DNA of 64,000 nt. Origin: Devosia sp. 1566 (lineage in GTDB: Bacteria > Pseudomonadota > Alphaproteobacteria > Rhizobiales > Devosiaceae). The notes beneath the pieces are model-generated. The model did no database searches, was not told where the DNA came from, and was given only the letters and a program-made list of their open reading frames with translations. Location of the stretch: positions 4,008,501 to 4,072,500 of the forward strand of contig NZ_CP034767.1 in the NCBI RefSeq assembly GCF_004005995.1, written 5' to 3'. Each line of letters begins with the position of its first letter. Positions within the stretch are counted from its first letter, which is position 1. The translations under genes were made by a program, and so were the position numbers. Positions 9,237-19,808 of the stretch are shown here, piece by piece.

Positions 9237-10241
9237 ATGTCCGAAACGCGGTTTGACGTCCTCACCATCGGCAATGCCATTGTCGATATCATTGCCCCCG
9301 TCGAGCCGGGCTTCATCGAGCGCGAAGGCATGAGCAAGGGCATCATGCACCTCATCGACACCGACCGCGCTGCCGATCTTTACGACAAGATGCCCCTGGG
9401 CAAGCAGCAGATCTCGGGCGGCAGCGCCGCCAATACCGCCGCCGGCGTCGCCTCCCTTGGTGGCCGCGCCGCCTTTATCGGCAAGGTCGCCGACGATCCG
9501 CTGGGCGACGTCTTTGCCACCGACCTCGATGCGCTGGGCGTCTACTACGCCACCAGCCGCCTCGAAAACGGCGCGCTCACCGCCCGCTCCATGATCTTCC
9601 TGTCCGAAGATGGCGAGCGCACCATGAACACCTATCTCGGCGCCTGCCACGAGCTGACCGAGCGCGACATCCGCCCCGACGAGATCGGCAGCGCTGCCAT
9701 CACCTATATGGAAGGCTTTCTATGGGACCCGGTCGAGGCCAAAAAGGCCTTTGTGCTGGCCGCCCACTACGCCCACAAGAACGAGCGCGCCGCCGCCTTC
9801 ACCCTTTCGGACCCGTTCTGCGTCGATCGTTATCGCGCCGAGTTCCTCGATCTCATCCGCTCCAAGACCATCGACTATGTCTTTGCCAATATCAACGAGC
9901 TGAAATCGCTCTACCAGACGGATGACCTCGGCGTCGCTGTTCGCGAGATCGCCAAGGATGCCGAACTCGCCGCCATCACCATGGGCGCCGATGGCGCGAT
10001 GGCGATCTGCAATGGCGAAGTGGTTTCGGTACCAGCCTTCCCGGTGCCCCATGTCGTCGATGCCACCGGCGCCGGCGATCTCTTCGCCTCGGGTTTCCTG
10101 CTCGCTATGGCCCGTGGCCAAACGCTGGAAACCGCGCTCAAAACCGGCTGCCTCGCGGCTTCCGAGGTGATCTCCCATATCGGCGCGCGCCCGCAGCTCG
10201 ATCTGGGCGACCTGACCCGCGAGCACGGGCTGGCGGGCTAG
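9237..10241 (+). CDS. Adenosine kinase (PfkB/ribokinase family)
   Basis: This PfkB-fold sugar kinase is 334 aa. It has the N-terminal DVLTIGNAIVDI, the substrate motif QISGGSAANTAAGVASLGG, and the C-terminal DATGAGDLFASGFL signature whose GAGD carries the catalytic base Asp281 and anion hole. Overall it resembles the adenosine kinases of alphaproteobacteria, which salvage adenosine to AMP, though the family also holds other nucleoside and sugar kinases. It stands alone and shares a CTAG stop with the convergent NUDIX gene. Confidence 0.85.
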   Translation: MSETRFDVLTIGNAIVDIIAPVEPGFIEREGMSKGIMHLIDTDRAADLYDKMPLGKQQISGGSAANTAAGVASLGGRAAFIGKVADDPLGDVFATDLDALGVYYATSRLENGALTARSMIFLSEDGERTMNTYLGACHELTERDIRPDEIGSAAITYMEGFLWDPVEAKKAFVLAAHYAHKNERAAAFTLSDPFCVDRYRAEFLDLIRSKTIDYVFANINELKSLYQTDDLGVAVREIAKDAELAAITMGADGAMAICNGEVVSVPAFPVPHVVDATGAGDLFASGFLLAMARGQTLETALKTGCLAASEVISHIGARPQLDLGDLTREHGLAG

Positions 10242-10801
10242 GCTCGGAGCGCCTCCAGCCGCCGCAGCCCGCGCGGGGCGAAATCGGCCAGCGCCTCGAC
10301 TGACCGCCACTGCGCGCCATGCACTTCCTCGAGCTGGGGCGTGAGCGGCAAGCCCGGGTCGGCTACGAACAGATATTGCAGATCGTGGTGCACATGCGCC
10401 GGCTCGTTGCGGGCCGGTTTGCCCGGCACGTCGTGGCTGTCGATGGTGAAGGGCAGATCGCTATCCGCGTGCCAGGGATGGAGCCGCAGATCTGCGACCC
10501 CCGTTTCCTCGAAGGCTTCCCGTGCCGCCGATTGGGCAAAGCGCGGTGCCGGTTCGTAGTGCCCGCCCGGCTGCAGCCATCGGCCGATGGTGACATGGTC
10601 GATCAACAAGGCCTGCCGGAGATCGGGCGAAAGCACAAAGGCACTGGTCGTGACATGCCCCGGCAAGGTGCTCCGCTCATCGAGCTGATGCCCCTCTGCG
10701 ATCTGCCAGCGTAACAGGGAGAGGTATTCTCCCCGCTCCGCCACTTCGGCAAGGTAGCGCTCCACCAGGGCATTCAGCGTGGGCAGGAAGGGTTTAGGCA
10801 A
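10238..10801 (-). CDS. NUDIX hydrolase
   Basis: The 187-aa product carries a NUDIX box from residue 100 or so: GGHYEP followed by [11 protein letters not shown], matching G-x5-E-x7-REUxEExGU except for small spacing differences at the first Glu. It would cleave a nucleoside diphosphate linked to some group; the substrate is not predictable. The start is a TTG overlapping the end of pyrF by 8 nt, so translation is probably coupled. A GTG 12 codons in is an alternative. Confidence 0.82.
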   Translation of the reverse strand: MPKPFLPTLNALVERYLAEVAERGEYLSLLRWQIAEGHQLDERSTLPGHVTTSAFVLSPDLRQALLIDHVTIGRWLQPGGHYEPAPRFAQSAAREAFEETGVADLRLHPWHADSDLPFTIDSHDVPGKPARNEPAHVHHDLQYLFVADPGLPLTPQLEEVHGAQWRSVEALADFAPRGLRRLEALRA

Positions 10802-11492
10802 GCCGTGTGCCGCCGGCCATTTCGGCGAGGATCGCCCGGGCTGCCGCTGCGGGATCGGGCGCTTCGATGATCGGGCGCGCCACGACGAGATGGGTCGCGC
10901 CGGCGTCGAGCGCCTCGCGCGGACCCATGACCCGCTTCTGGTCCCCCGCCGGCGAACCGGACGGGCGAATGCCGGGCGTCACTACCGCGAGGTCAGGACC
11001 CACGAGATTGCGCACCATCCCCGCTTCATGGGCCGAAGCCACAACGCCACCGATCCCGGCTGCCCGCGCCTGTTCGGCCCGCAGCGCGACGAGGCCCGCC
11101 GCATCGCGCTCATAACCCGCTTCGCGCAGATCGGCATCGTCCATCGAGGTCAGCACGGTAACGCCCAATACGCACAGCCCCGATCCGGCGGCGGCCTTGG
11201 CGGCGGCGCGCATGGTCTTGGGATAGGCATGCACGGTCAGCATGGTCGCGCCCGTCTGCGCGAAAGCAGCGACCCCTTTTTCAACCGTGTTGTCGATGTC
11301 GAGGAGCTTGAGATCGAAGAATACCTTCTTGCCCGCGCTAATCAACTCCTTGCCCAGGGCAAACCCGTCCCCGCCATAAAACAGCTGGTAGCCGATCTTG
11401 TAGAACTCGACGCTGTCGCCCAGCCGCGCGACCATGTCTTCGGCCTTGGCGCGCGACGACAGGTCCAGACCAACAATCAATTCTCCGCTCAC
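10794..11492 (-). CDS. pyrF: Orotidine 5'-phosphate decarboxylase
   Basis: PyrF makes UMP from OMP, the last step of de novo pyrimidine synthesis. The catalytic tetrad motif [14 protein letters not shown] (D-x-K-x-x-D) is intact, as are IVGLDLSS at the N-terminus and the phosphate-binding [15 protein letters not shown] at 11492 with GGGAG about 8 nt upstream gives 232 aa and is preferred over a TTG at 11513. It lies third in a minus-strand run with a NADPH-FMN reductase and a phosphatase upstream and NUDIX downstream. Confidence 0.94.
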   Translation of the reverse strand: MSGELIVGLDLSSRAKAEDMVARLGDSVEFYKIGYQLFYGGDGFALGKELISAGKKVFFDLKLLDIDNTVEKGVAAFAQTGATMLTVHAYPKTMRAAAKAAAGSGLCVLGVTVLTSMDDADLREAGYERDAAGLVALRAEQARAAGIGGVVASAHEAGMVRNLVGPDLAVVTPGIRPSGSPAGDQKRVMGPREALDAGATHLVVARPIIEAPDPAAAARAILAEMAGGTRLA

Positions 11493-11528
11493 CGCTGCTT
11501 CTCCCGGGCTCAAAAACTGCCGGGAGGC

Positions 11529-12167
11529 TTAGGTCAAAACCCGAGCCTCCGCAATCGCCGGCGCGGTGAACCAGTCCGGTGGCAATTCCTCGAGGGGCGT
11601 CCAGTCCAGCAGCACTTGTCTCTCGGCAAGCTCGAACACGAACCCATTGCCACCGCCCCGACCGCCGCGGCGCCCCTGGTCTTCCCGCCGGTCGATCGGC
11701 ACTCCTGCGACAAAGCATTTGAGCAGCGTGCCCACCCCGCCATGCCCGCAAAACACTGCCGGGGTGCCCGGGGGGACACTGGCCAGCGCCGTGCGCACCG
11801 TTTCAACGATACGGGCCTGCGCGTCGATCGCCCGTTCCCATCCCTGGTAGCTGCTATGGGGTTCGGCAAAGAACTGGTCGGCTGCCAGCTCAAACAGCGC
11901 CGGGGGCAGAAAGCCCGTGCTGCTGCGATCATTTTCCCCCATCAGGTGATCGCTCAACACCACTGTCCCGGTGCTCGCCGCGAGAACTTCGGCGAGATCG
12001 AGTGCCTTGCGCTCGCGGCTCGAAAAGATCATCGCGCCGGGCGGCACCACGCCCCGCGCCGCAAAGCGCTCAGCCCGGTCGAGCCCTTCGGCCGACAGCG
12101 GCCACAGCGGCACCGGCACATTGGCATCCATGCTGATCTGCGGGTGGGAAAGGTAAAGTGCCCGCAT
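11529..12167 (-). CDS. Histidine phosphatase superfamily protein with variant RHG motif
   Basis: The 212-aa product has the phosphoglycerate-mutase-like layout: N-terminal phosphohistidine region, MIFSSRERKALDLAE in the middle and a second histidine in AVFCGHGGVGTLL. The usual R-H-G triad at the N-terminus reads S-H-P (ALYLSHPQISMD), so the histidine is kept but the adjacent arginine and glycine are not. I recall related alphaproteobacterial proteins with SHP or THP here, so it is probably a subfamily and not a decayed gene. Substrate unknown. A GGRGGG low-complexity stretch occurs near residue 178. Confidence 0.75.
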   Translation of the reverse strand: MRALYLSHPQISMDANVPVPLWPLSAEGLDRAERFAARGVVPPGAMIFSSRERKALDLAEVLAASTGTVVLSDHLMGENDRSSTGFLPPALFELAADQFFAEPHSSYQGWERAIDAQARIVETVRTALASVPPGTPAVFCGHGGVGTLLKCFVAGVPIDRREDQGRRGGRGGGNGFVFELAERQVLLDWTPLEELPPDWFTAPAIAEARVLT

Positions 12168-12173
12168 CGCCTG

Positions 12174-12719
12174 CTAGCCTCTGCTGAAATGGGTGAGATC
12201 GTGCACCAGCTGCTCGATCTTGCCGACCACGGATTTTTCGGTGGGATTGCCGTCCGCATCAAAGGCGGCGGCGCCCGGGCCAATGCCGAGCAGCGTCGGC
12301 ACCACCAGGGCTCCAAGTTTGCTCAGGCTATCGCGCAGATGGGACTGGCCCATCACCGTGCCATATTTGCCCGAGCTCACCCCGCCAATGCCAAAAACGG
12401 CGTGCCGGAACGGATTGGGCTTTTGCCGGCTGAGCCAGGCAATGGTGTTGACCGTCAGGGGTGTCAGCCCGCCATTATATTCCGGACTGGCCCAGAAGAT
12501 GATGTCGTGGCTGGCAAACAGCTGCGCGAGAACAGGCGCTGCTTCCGGTACCTGGTCCGGTTCCAGATCCTCGTTGAACAGGGGCATGGGAAAGTCGCCC
12601 AGTTCAAGCTGGGTGACCGCAACCCCGGCTTGCGTGAGCTTGCGCCCGACATGGTTTTGCAGCACGCGGTTGAGCGAGCCGCGCCGGATCGAGCCTGAAA
12701 GCGTCAATGCAGTGCCCAT
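12174..12719 (-). CDS. NADPH-dependent FMN reductase family protein
   Basis: The 181-aa product is a flavodoxin-like NAD(P)H:FMN oxidoreductase. The phosphate-binding loop SGSIRRGSLNRVL is at the N-terminus, FWASPEYNGGLTPLTVN follows (the conserved S-P-E-Y-N-G), and GVSSGKYGTVMGQSHLR binds the flavin ring region. I chose the ATG at 12719, with GGAGG 12 nt upstream; a longer reading to 12776 adds an unconserved tail. It probably heads the operon with the phosphatase, pyrF and NUDIX genes. Confidence 0.85.
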   Translation of the reverse strand: MGTALTLSGSIRRGSLNRVLQNHVGRKLTQAGVAVTQLELGDFPMPLFNEDLEPDQVPEAAPVLAQLFASHDIIFWASPEYNGGLTPLTVNTIAWLSRQKPNPFRHAVFGIGGVSSGKYGTVMGQSHLRDSLSKLGALVVPTLLGIGPGAAAFDADGNPTEKSVVGKIEQLVHDLTHFSRG

Positions 12720-12839
12720 GCCGGCAGTGTTCCTCCGCGTTGGAGGATCAATGTTGCTCAGCTGCGGGATGTGCACAAGCCATGTTGACGCATAGCTGCC
12801 GATGGGATCGTCTCAACTCGCACTGAGGGAGACAATTAC

Positions 12840-13070
12840 ATGGCTTCGAAGTTGAACGTGACCCATCTCTCGCACGACCTGGCGGCCGGCAAGAGCTATC
12901 TGTCATTCGTGTGGGCCGATGATTCCAACAAGCGCCTTGGGCTTGAAGTGCCCTTCGGCACCGCCATCGCCGATGCCGAGGATGCGGGCAGGGCGGCGCT
13001 CACAGCCCTGTCGCGTGAACTCGACGAAGCCGTGCTCGTCGTCCCGCCGGCGGCAACCACCGGTTCTTGA
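12840..13070 (+). CDS. Hypothetical small protein
   Basis: The 76-aa product (MASKLNVTHLSHDL...) has no signal peptide or membrane segment, an alternating beta pattern in KSYLSFVWADDSNKRLGL, and a likely helix in EDAGRAALTALSREL. I do not recognise it. GAGGGAG about 10 nt before the ATG is a good ribosome-binding site and codon use resembles its neighbours, so it is likely a real gene. It sits alone on the plus strand between two minus-strand units. Confidence 0.6.
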   Translation: MASKLNVTHLSHDLAAGKSYLSFVWADDSNKRLGLEVPFGTAIADAEDAGRAALTALSRELDEAVLVVPPAATTGS

Positions 13071-13085
13071 CCGGCGGCAGCGCGC

Positions 13086-14216
13086 TTAGGTGTCGAACAT
13101 CTTTTTGAGCTTGGCGAAAAACCCGTCCGAAGTGGGGCTGGTTTCGTTCGTGGTCAGGCGCTGGAATTCTTCGAGCAGTTCGCGCTGCTTGCGGCTGAGG
13201 TTCTGCGGCGTCTCAATATCGAGCTGCACATAAAGATCGCCCTGATCCTTGGAGCGGAGCACCGGCATGCCCTTGCCCTTGAGGCGCACGCGCTGACCCG
13301 GCTGGGTGCCGGCCGGCACCTTGACCTTGGCTCGCGCATTATCAAGCGTTGGCACCTCGAACTCGCCCCCCAGCGCCGCCGTCGTCATCGCGATGGGGAC
13401 GCGCGCATAAAGATCAGCGCCGTCGCGCTGGAACAGGTCGTGCGGCTTGATCGAGATAAAGATGTAAAGATCGCCCGGCGGGCCACCACGCAGCCCCGCC
13501 TCGCCCTCATTGGCCAGCCGGATGCGCGTGCCATCCTCGATGCCCTTGGGGATATCCACCGATAGCTTGCGATTCTCCTCGCGCCGGCCCTGGCCACCGC
13601 AATCGGTGCAGGGCTGGTCCATCATCTGGCCGCGGCCCTGGCACACGGGGCAGGTCCGCTCGATGGTGAAAAAGCCCTGTGCAGCGCGCACCTTGCCATG
13701 GCCATTGCATTGCCGGCAGGTATGGGTGCCGGTGCCCGGCTTGGCGCCCGAGCCATCGCAGGTGGTGCAGCCAACCAGCGTTGGCACATCGATCTCGACC
13801 GTGCGGCCGGTATAGGATTCCTCGAGCGAGATTTCGAGATTATAGCGCAAATCCGAGCCGCGCAGCTTGGCCGAGGCCCCGCCGCCGCCGCGTCGGCCGC
13901 CCATGAAATCGCCAAAGATGTCTTCGAAGATATCGGACATCGAGGAGTTGAATTCGGGGCCAAAGCCCGCGCCTCCACGCCCACCGCCATTTTCAAACGC
14001 GGCATGGCCGAACCGGTCATAGGCGGCGCGCTTCTGGCCGTCCTTGAGCGTGTCATAGGCCTCGCTGATTTCCTTGAACTTGGCCTCCGCTTCGCTGTTG
14101 CCGGGGTTGCGGTCGGGATGATGCTGCATGGCCAGCTTGCGATAAGCACTCTTGAGTGCCGCATCGTCGGCTCCCTTGGCAACGCCAAGCACTTCGTAGA
14201 AATCTCGTTTGGCCAA
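13086..14216 (-). CDS. dnaJ: Chaperone protein DnaJ
   Basis: DnaJ is the Hsp40 co-chaperone that delivers unfolded substrates to DnaK and stimulates its ATPase. The J domain (residues 1-70) has HHPDRNPG with the essential HPD. A glycine-rich linker follows, then four CxxCxGxG zinc repeats ([32 protein letters not shown]) and the C-terminal substrate domain. The start is a TTG (reads [11 protein letters not shown]) preceded by GGAG 9 nt upstream, giving 376 aa; longer readings add sequence foreign to the family. Confidence 0.95.
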   Translation of the reverse strand: MAKRDFYEVLGVAKGADDAALKSAYRKLAMQHHPDRNPGNSEAEAKFKEISEAYDTLKDGQKRAAYDRFGHAAFENGGGRGGAGFGPEFNSSMSDIFEDIFGDFMGGRRGGGGASAKLRGSDLRYNLEISLEESYTGRTVEIDVPTLVGCTTCDGSGAKPGTGTHTCRQCNGHGKVRAAQGFFTIERTCPVCQGRGQMMDQPCTDCGGQGRREENRKLSVDIPKGIEDGTRIRLANEGEAGLRGGPPGDLYIFISIKPHDLFQRDGADLYARVPIAMTTAALGGEFEVPTLDNARAKVKVPAGTQPGQRVRLKGKGMPVLRSKDQGDLYVQLDIETPQNLSRKQRELLEEFQRLTTNETSPTSDGFFAKLKKMFDT

Positions 14217-14404
14217 GAAAATTGTCTCCAGACGCCGGGCTGCGGTACGGGCGTCGCGCGGGGAGCGCGCCAGCCCGGCACCGATGGGATTGGTTGGAAC
14301 TGCCTCACAGATGGCGACGCTGCGCCGCCGGTGCAAGGGTGATTAGCAAGGGTAGGGCGCGCCAGCAACTCTTGGATACACGTGAAACCCTGTTGCCCAG
14401 GCCC

Positions 14405-14438
14405 AAAACAAAAAGGGCCCGGCCAAGCCGGACCCCTC
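14405..14438 (-). terminator. Rho-independent terminator after dnaK
   Basis: On the minus strand GGGTCCGGC and GCCGGGCCC form a 9-bp stem (one G-U pair) with a short loop, followed by TTTTTGTTTT. It lies about 18 nt past the dnaK stop and before dnaJ, so part of the dnaK transcript should end here and dnaJ likely has a promoter of its own or depends on read-through. Confidence 0.8.
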
Positions 14439-14455
14439 TAGACCATTCTGAAGGC

Positions 14456-16366
<1,911 letters not shown>

Positions 16367-16483
16367 AACGTGCCTCTTTTTAAGCAAAACCCTTGATCGA
16401 AACCCCTCTTGAAAGCGGGTTTCCAGGGCCTTCGGAGCCGGGTTTCCTTGAATTGGGTGTGCTCATTGCTGAGCGTGAGGGGT

Positions 16484-16512
16484 ATATAGGAGGGGGGCTG
16501 GAAGCGTTCAAG
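16484..16512 (-). promoter_or_regulatory. RpoH (sigma-32) heat-shock promoter of dnaK
   Basis: On the minus strand CTTG (CTTGAA, 16507-16512) is followed after 18 nt by CCTATAT (16484-16490). This matches the alphaproteobacterial RpoH consensus CTTG-N17/18-CYTATNT. It points at dnaK with a leader of roughly 110 nt. Confidence 0.8.
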
Positions 16513-16648
16513 CAGAACAAAAGCGATTTGCCTGAACGAGGGGCCCTCCGGGGCCGCCATCGTGCCGGCCCGGCGCTGCTTGTGCCACCCGGCCGCGCTC
16601 GCGCCAAGTGGCTTTGCACGGCGGCCCATCCACAATAGAATCAAAGCC

Positions 16649-18451
16649 ATGTTCGCTCCCGGCTCAGTGCTGCTCCACGACAATCTCGCGCCCGACGGCA
16701 CCAATCTGCTGTTCACGGACCCGCACGCCATCCTTGTGGCCCATACCAGCGAGGAAGCCCGAAGGGCCCTGGCGGAACTGGAACGAGCCAAGCAGCAGGG
16801 CTTCTGGGCCGCGGGGTTTCTGAGCTATGAGCTCGGATTTTTGTTTGAAGAGCGCCTCGAGCCTCTTCTGCCCGAGCGCTCGCCTTTTCCCCTGCTTTGG
16901 CTTGGCCTCTACAGCGCGCCCCAACGCTTGTCCGCCGGGGAAGTAGACCAACGCCTCGACAGCGCCATACCCGGGCAGGGCGCAGAAGCCCTCGACCTCG
17001 TCCCCAGCCGCCCCTTTGCCGATTACGCCCCCGGCTTTGGGCAAGTGCAGCAATGGATCGGCGCCGGCGACACCTATCAGGTCAACCTCACCTTCAAGGC
17101 CCGCTTCCGCCTTGAAGGCCACCCCGCCGCGCTTTATCGCGATCTCGCGCGCAAGCAGCAGGTTGCCTATGGCGCGCTCATCAACACCGGCGAGCACTGG
17201 ATCTTGTCGCGCTCGCCCGAACTTTTTGTCGCCAGCACCGGCGGCACGCTGTCCGCTCGCCCGATGAAGGGCACGCGGCGGCGCGCCGGCACCATTGCAC
17301 AGGACGAAGCGGGTCGCGCGGCCCTCGCCGCCGATCCCAAGAACCGCGCCGAAAACCTGATGATCGTTGATCTCCTGCGCAACGATCTGTCCCGCATCAG
17401 CGCCGTGGGCTCGGTCGAGGTCACCGACCTCTTTTCCGTGCAAACCCTGCGCACCCTCCACACCATGACCTCGGGCATCACCGCGCAGCGCTTGCCTGAT
17501 GTGTCCACCACCCAGCTCCTCGCCCAGCTCTTTCCCTGCGGCTCCATCACCGGGGCGCCAAAACTGCGGGCCATGGAAATCATCGCCGCGGTGGAGGCCG
17601 AACCGCGCGGGCTTTACACCGGCTCGATCGGCTATTTCGCCCCCAACGGAGACCTCACGCTCAACGTCGCCATCCGCACCGCCGTGATCGACGGGGAGGG
17701 ACAGGGGGAAATCGGCATCGGCGGGGGCGTCGTCGCCGACTCGGCGGCCGAGGACGAATATGAGGAAGCACTGCTGAAAATGGCTTTTCTTGCGGACAAG
17801 AGCCCACCCATCTGCCTGATCGAAACCCTGCGTTGGACCAACATCACGAGCTTTTGGCTGCTCGAGCGCCATCTCGATCGCATCGCCGCTTCTGCGCAAT
17901 ATTTCAACATGCCGTTCGACCGGTACGCCGCCACAAGCCTTCTCACCAAAACCGCTGCCGGCTGGAGCGAGCCGGCCATGCGAGTGCGCCTTACTCTCGA
18001 GCAGGTGGCGGGGCTCGGCCTTTCCGCCACCCCGTTGCCGGCCAACCCAGCGCTGTTCCGCTTCGCGGTTGCTGAGGAGCGGCTCGATTCCGGCTCGCTC
18101 TGGCTGGCGCATAAAACCACCAACCGCGCTTTTTACGACGAGCCGCGCCAGCGCGCCGCGGCCGCGCTTGGCGTCGATGAAATCGTCTTTCTCAACGAGC
18201 GCGGCGAGCTGACAGAAGGCTCCATCACCTCGCTGTTCCTGCGGCGGGGCGGCGTGCTCCTCACCCCGCCGCTCGAGGCCGGCTTGCTGCCCGGCACCTT
18301 GCGTGCTGAACTGCTCGCAACCGGCGCAGCCAGGGAGGCGCGCCTGACCCTTGATGACCTGGCAAGCGCCAACGCCATTTATCTCGGCAATTCCGTGCGC
18401 GGCTTGCTCCGCGCCAGCTGGATTCACCGCCCAAGCAAGGATGCGACATGA
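16649..18451 (+). CDS. pabB: Fused aminodeoxychorismate synthase component I / 4-amino-4-deoxychorismate lyase
   Basis: The 600-aa product joins two steps of p-aminobenzoate (folate) synthesis. Residues about 1-385 form the chorismate-using PabB domain, with SRSPELFV, RPMKGTRRR, LMIVDLLRNDLSRI and SITGAPKLRAME. Residues about 395-600 form a class IV PLP aminotransferase-like PabC domain, with HKTTNRAFYDE (the PLP lysine) and VDEIVFLNERGELTEGSITSLF, named by the key residues NERGELTEGSI. The last codons overlap pncA (ATGA). The upstream 282 nt hold the divergent dnaK promoter. The start ATG has a weak ribosome site. Confidence 0.92.
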   Translation: MFAPGSVLLHDNLAPDGTNLLFTDPHAILVAHTSEEARRALAELERAKQQGFWAAGFLSYELGFLFEERLEPLLPERSPFPLLWLGLYSAPQRLSAGEVDQRLDSAIPGQGAEALDLVPSRPFADYAPGFGQVQQWIGAGDTYQVNLTFKARFRLEGHPAALYRDLARKQQVAYGALINTGEHWILSRSPELFVASTGGTLSARPMKGTRRRAGTIAQDEAGRAALAADPKNRAENLMIVDLLRNDLSRISAVGSVEVTDLFSVQTLRTLHTMTSGITAQRLPDVSTTQLLAQLFPCGSITGAPKLRAMEIIAAVEAEPRGLYTGSIGYFAPNGDLTLNVAIRTAVIDGEGQGEIGIGGGVVADSAAEDEYEEALLKMAFLADKSPPICLIETLRWTNITSFWLLERHLDRIAASAQYFNMPFDRYAATSLLTKTAAGWSEPAMRVRLTLEQVAGLGLSATPLPANPALFRFAVAEERLDSGSLWLAHKTTNRAFYDEPRQRAAAALGVDEIVFLNERGELTEGSITSLFLRRGGVLLTPPLEAGLLPGTLRAELLATGAAREARLTLDDLASANAIYLGNSVRGLLRASWIHRPSKDAT

Positions 18452-19083
18452 CCTTCGACATCACCCCGCATGACGTTCTGATCGTGGTGGATGTGCAAAA
18501 TGATTTCCTGCCCGGCGGCAGCCTTGCCGTGCCCAGCGGTGACGAAATTGTGCCGCTGATCAACCAGCTGGCCCGCCGCTTTACCCATGTGGTGCTGACC
18601 CAGGACTGGCACCCCGCCGATCACATCTCCTTTGCCAGCCAGCATCCCGGCACCCAACCCTTCCAAACCATCGAGCTGCCCTATGGCACCCAGGTTCTGT
18701 GGCCCGACCATTGCGTTTGGGACACCCATGGGGCGCAGATTTCGGCCGATCTCGATATTCCCCATGCGCAGCTGACCATCCGCAAAGGTTATAACCGCGG
18801 CGTCGATTCCTATTCCGGCTTCCAGGAAGCCGACCGCCGCACCCGCACCGGCCTTGGCGGCTATCTCGCCGAACGGCGTCTCGCCAAGATCTATGTTGCG
18901 GGTCTCGCCACCGATTTCTGCGTCGCCTGGACCGCGCTCGATGCCGCCGAGGCTGGCCTCGATGTCAGCGTGATCGAAGACGCCAGCCGCGCCATCGACA
19001 GCAATGGTTCACTGCAACAAGCCTGGACCCAGATGGGTGCCGCCGGCATCGGCCGCCTGATGAGCAGGGATATTTTGGGGTAA
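18448..19083 (+). CDS. pncA: Nicotinamidase (isochorismatase family)
   Basis: PncA deamidates nicotinamide to nicotinate for NAD salvage. The 211-aa product has the catalytic triad Asp15 (VVDVQNDFLPGG), Lys113 (RKGYN) and Cys158 (GLATDFCV), and the metal site Asp53, His55 (TQDWH) and His88 (PDHC). Length and motifs are standard. It is coupled to the pabBC fusion and ends at a terminator shared with grpE. Confidence 0.95.
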   Translation: MTFDITPHDVLIVVDVQNDFLPGGSLAVPSGDEIVPLINQLARRFTHVVLTQDWHPADHISFASQHPGTQPFQTIELPYGTQVLWPDHCVWDTHGAQISADLDIPHAQLTIRKGYNRGVDSYSGFQEADRRTRTGLGGYLAERRLAKIYVAGLATDFCVAWTALDAAEAGLDVSVIEDASRAIDSNGSLQQAWTQMGAAGIGRLMSRDILG

Positions 19084-19108
19084 CGGGCCCTCACCATCCC
19101 TACAAACA

Positions 19109-19135
19109 AAAATCCCCGCCAAAGCGGGGATTTTC
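19109..19135. terminator. Bidirectional terminator between pncA and grpE
   Basis: AATCCCCGC and GCGGGGATT pair perfectly around CAAA, flanked by an A-run on the left and TTTT on the right. It sits between the convergent pncA and grpE stops and can serve both. Confidence 0.85.
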
Positions 19136-19154
19136 CAGAACCGTACCTGAACAC

Positions 19155-19736
19155 TCAGGCTGATTTATCAACCGTTTCGGCGCCTTCTGCGGCGCGTGGG
19201 CCACCCTTGGCCACACCAACCATCGCCGGGCGCAGCACGCGATCGCCGATGGCAAAGCCGGTCTGCACTACCTGCACCACCGTCCCTTCGGGATGGCTGG
19301 GATCGGGCACTTCAAACATCGCCTGGTGCTTGTGCGGATCGAACTTCTGCCCTTCGGCTTCGATCGGCTTGACGCCATGCTTGGCCAGCAGGCGCTGCAT
19401 TTCGCGCTCGGTCATCTCGATGCCCTCGATCAGGGACTTGGTCGTGGCATCGCCCGATTCGCGCGCTTCGGGCGGCAGCACCATCAGCGCCCGGCTCAGT
19501 GCATCGGTGGCCGAGAGCATGTCGCGGGCAAACCCCGAAATGGCATAGGAGCGCGTATCGGCAATATCGCGTTCCATGCGCTTGCGCAGGTTTTCCATTT
19601 CCGCTGCCGTGCGCAGCACCCGGTCCTTGAGCTCGGCATTCTCGGCGCGCAAGGCTTCCACGGGATCCACTTCGCTTTCCGGTACGGGCGTTTCGATCTC
19701 GAATTCTTCGCTGGGCGAGGTGTTTTCGTCGCTCAT
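19155..19736 (-). CDS. grpE: Nucleotide exchange factor GrpE
   Basis: GrpE releases ADP from DnaK. The 193-aa product has a disordered acidic N-terminus, a long coiled coil (about residues 25-85, [22 protein letters not shown] in its centre, here cited for its heptads), and the C-terminal beta domain with HQAMFEVP and [17 protein letters not shown] chose the second ATG (MSDENT) since GrpE proteins start this way; an ATG 18 nt upstream is possible. It follows hrcA with about 70 nt between. Confidence 0.95.
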   Translation of the reverse strand: MSDENTSPSEEFEIETPVPESEVDPVEALRAENAELKDRVLRTAAEMENLRKRMERDIADTRSYAISGFARDMLSATDALSRALMVLPPEARESGDATTKSLIEGIEMTEREMQRLLAKHGVKPIEAEGQKFDPHKHQAMFEVPDPSHPEGTVVQVVQTGFAIGDRVLRPAMVGVAKGGPRAAEGAETVDKSA

Positions 19737-19808
19737 AAGGGCAAGCTTTCGCATTGGGAATGAATTTGCCCCCGATATCGGTCAATGCACCGGCTTTTTC
19801 AACCCTCC

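Noticed and set aside
10779..12698. A 639-codon plus-strand open frame over pyrF, the histidine phosphatase and the FMN reductase
   Set aside because: It is antisense to three recognisable genes, rich in Arg, His and Gly, and shows no domain; long antisense frames are common in high-GC DNA.
14374..14389. GGATACACGTGAAACC as a separate parS feature
   Set aside because: Four mismatches to consensus, left half poor; kept only as supporting evidence in the parS finding.
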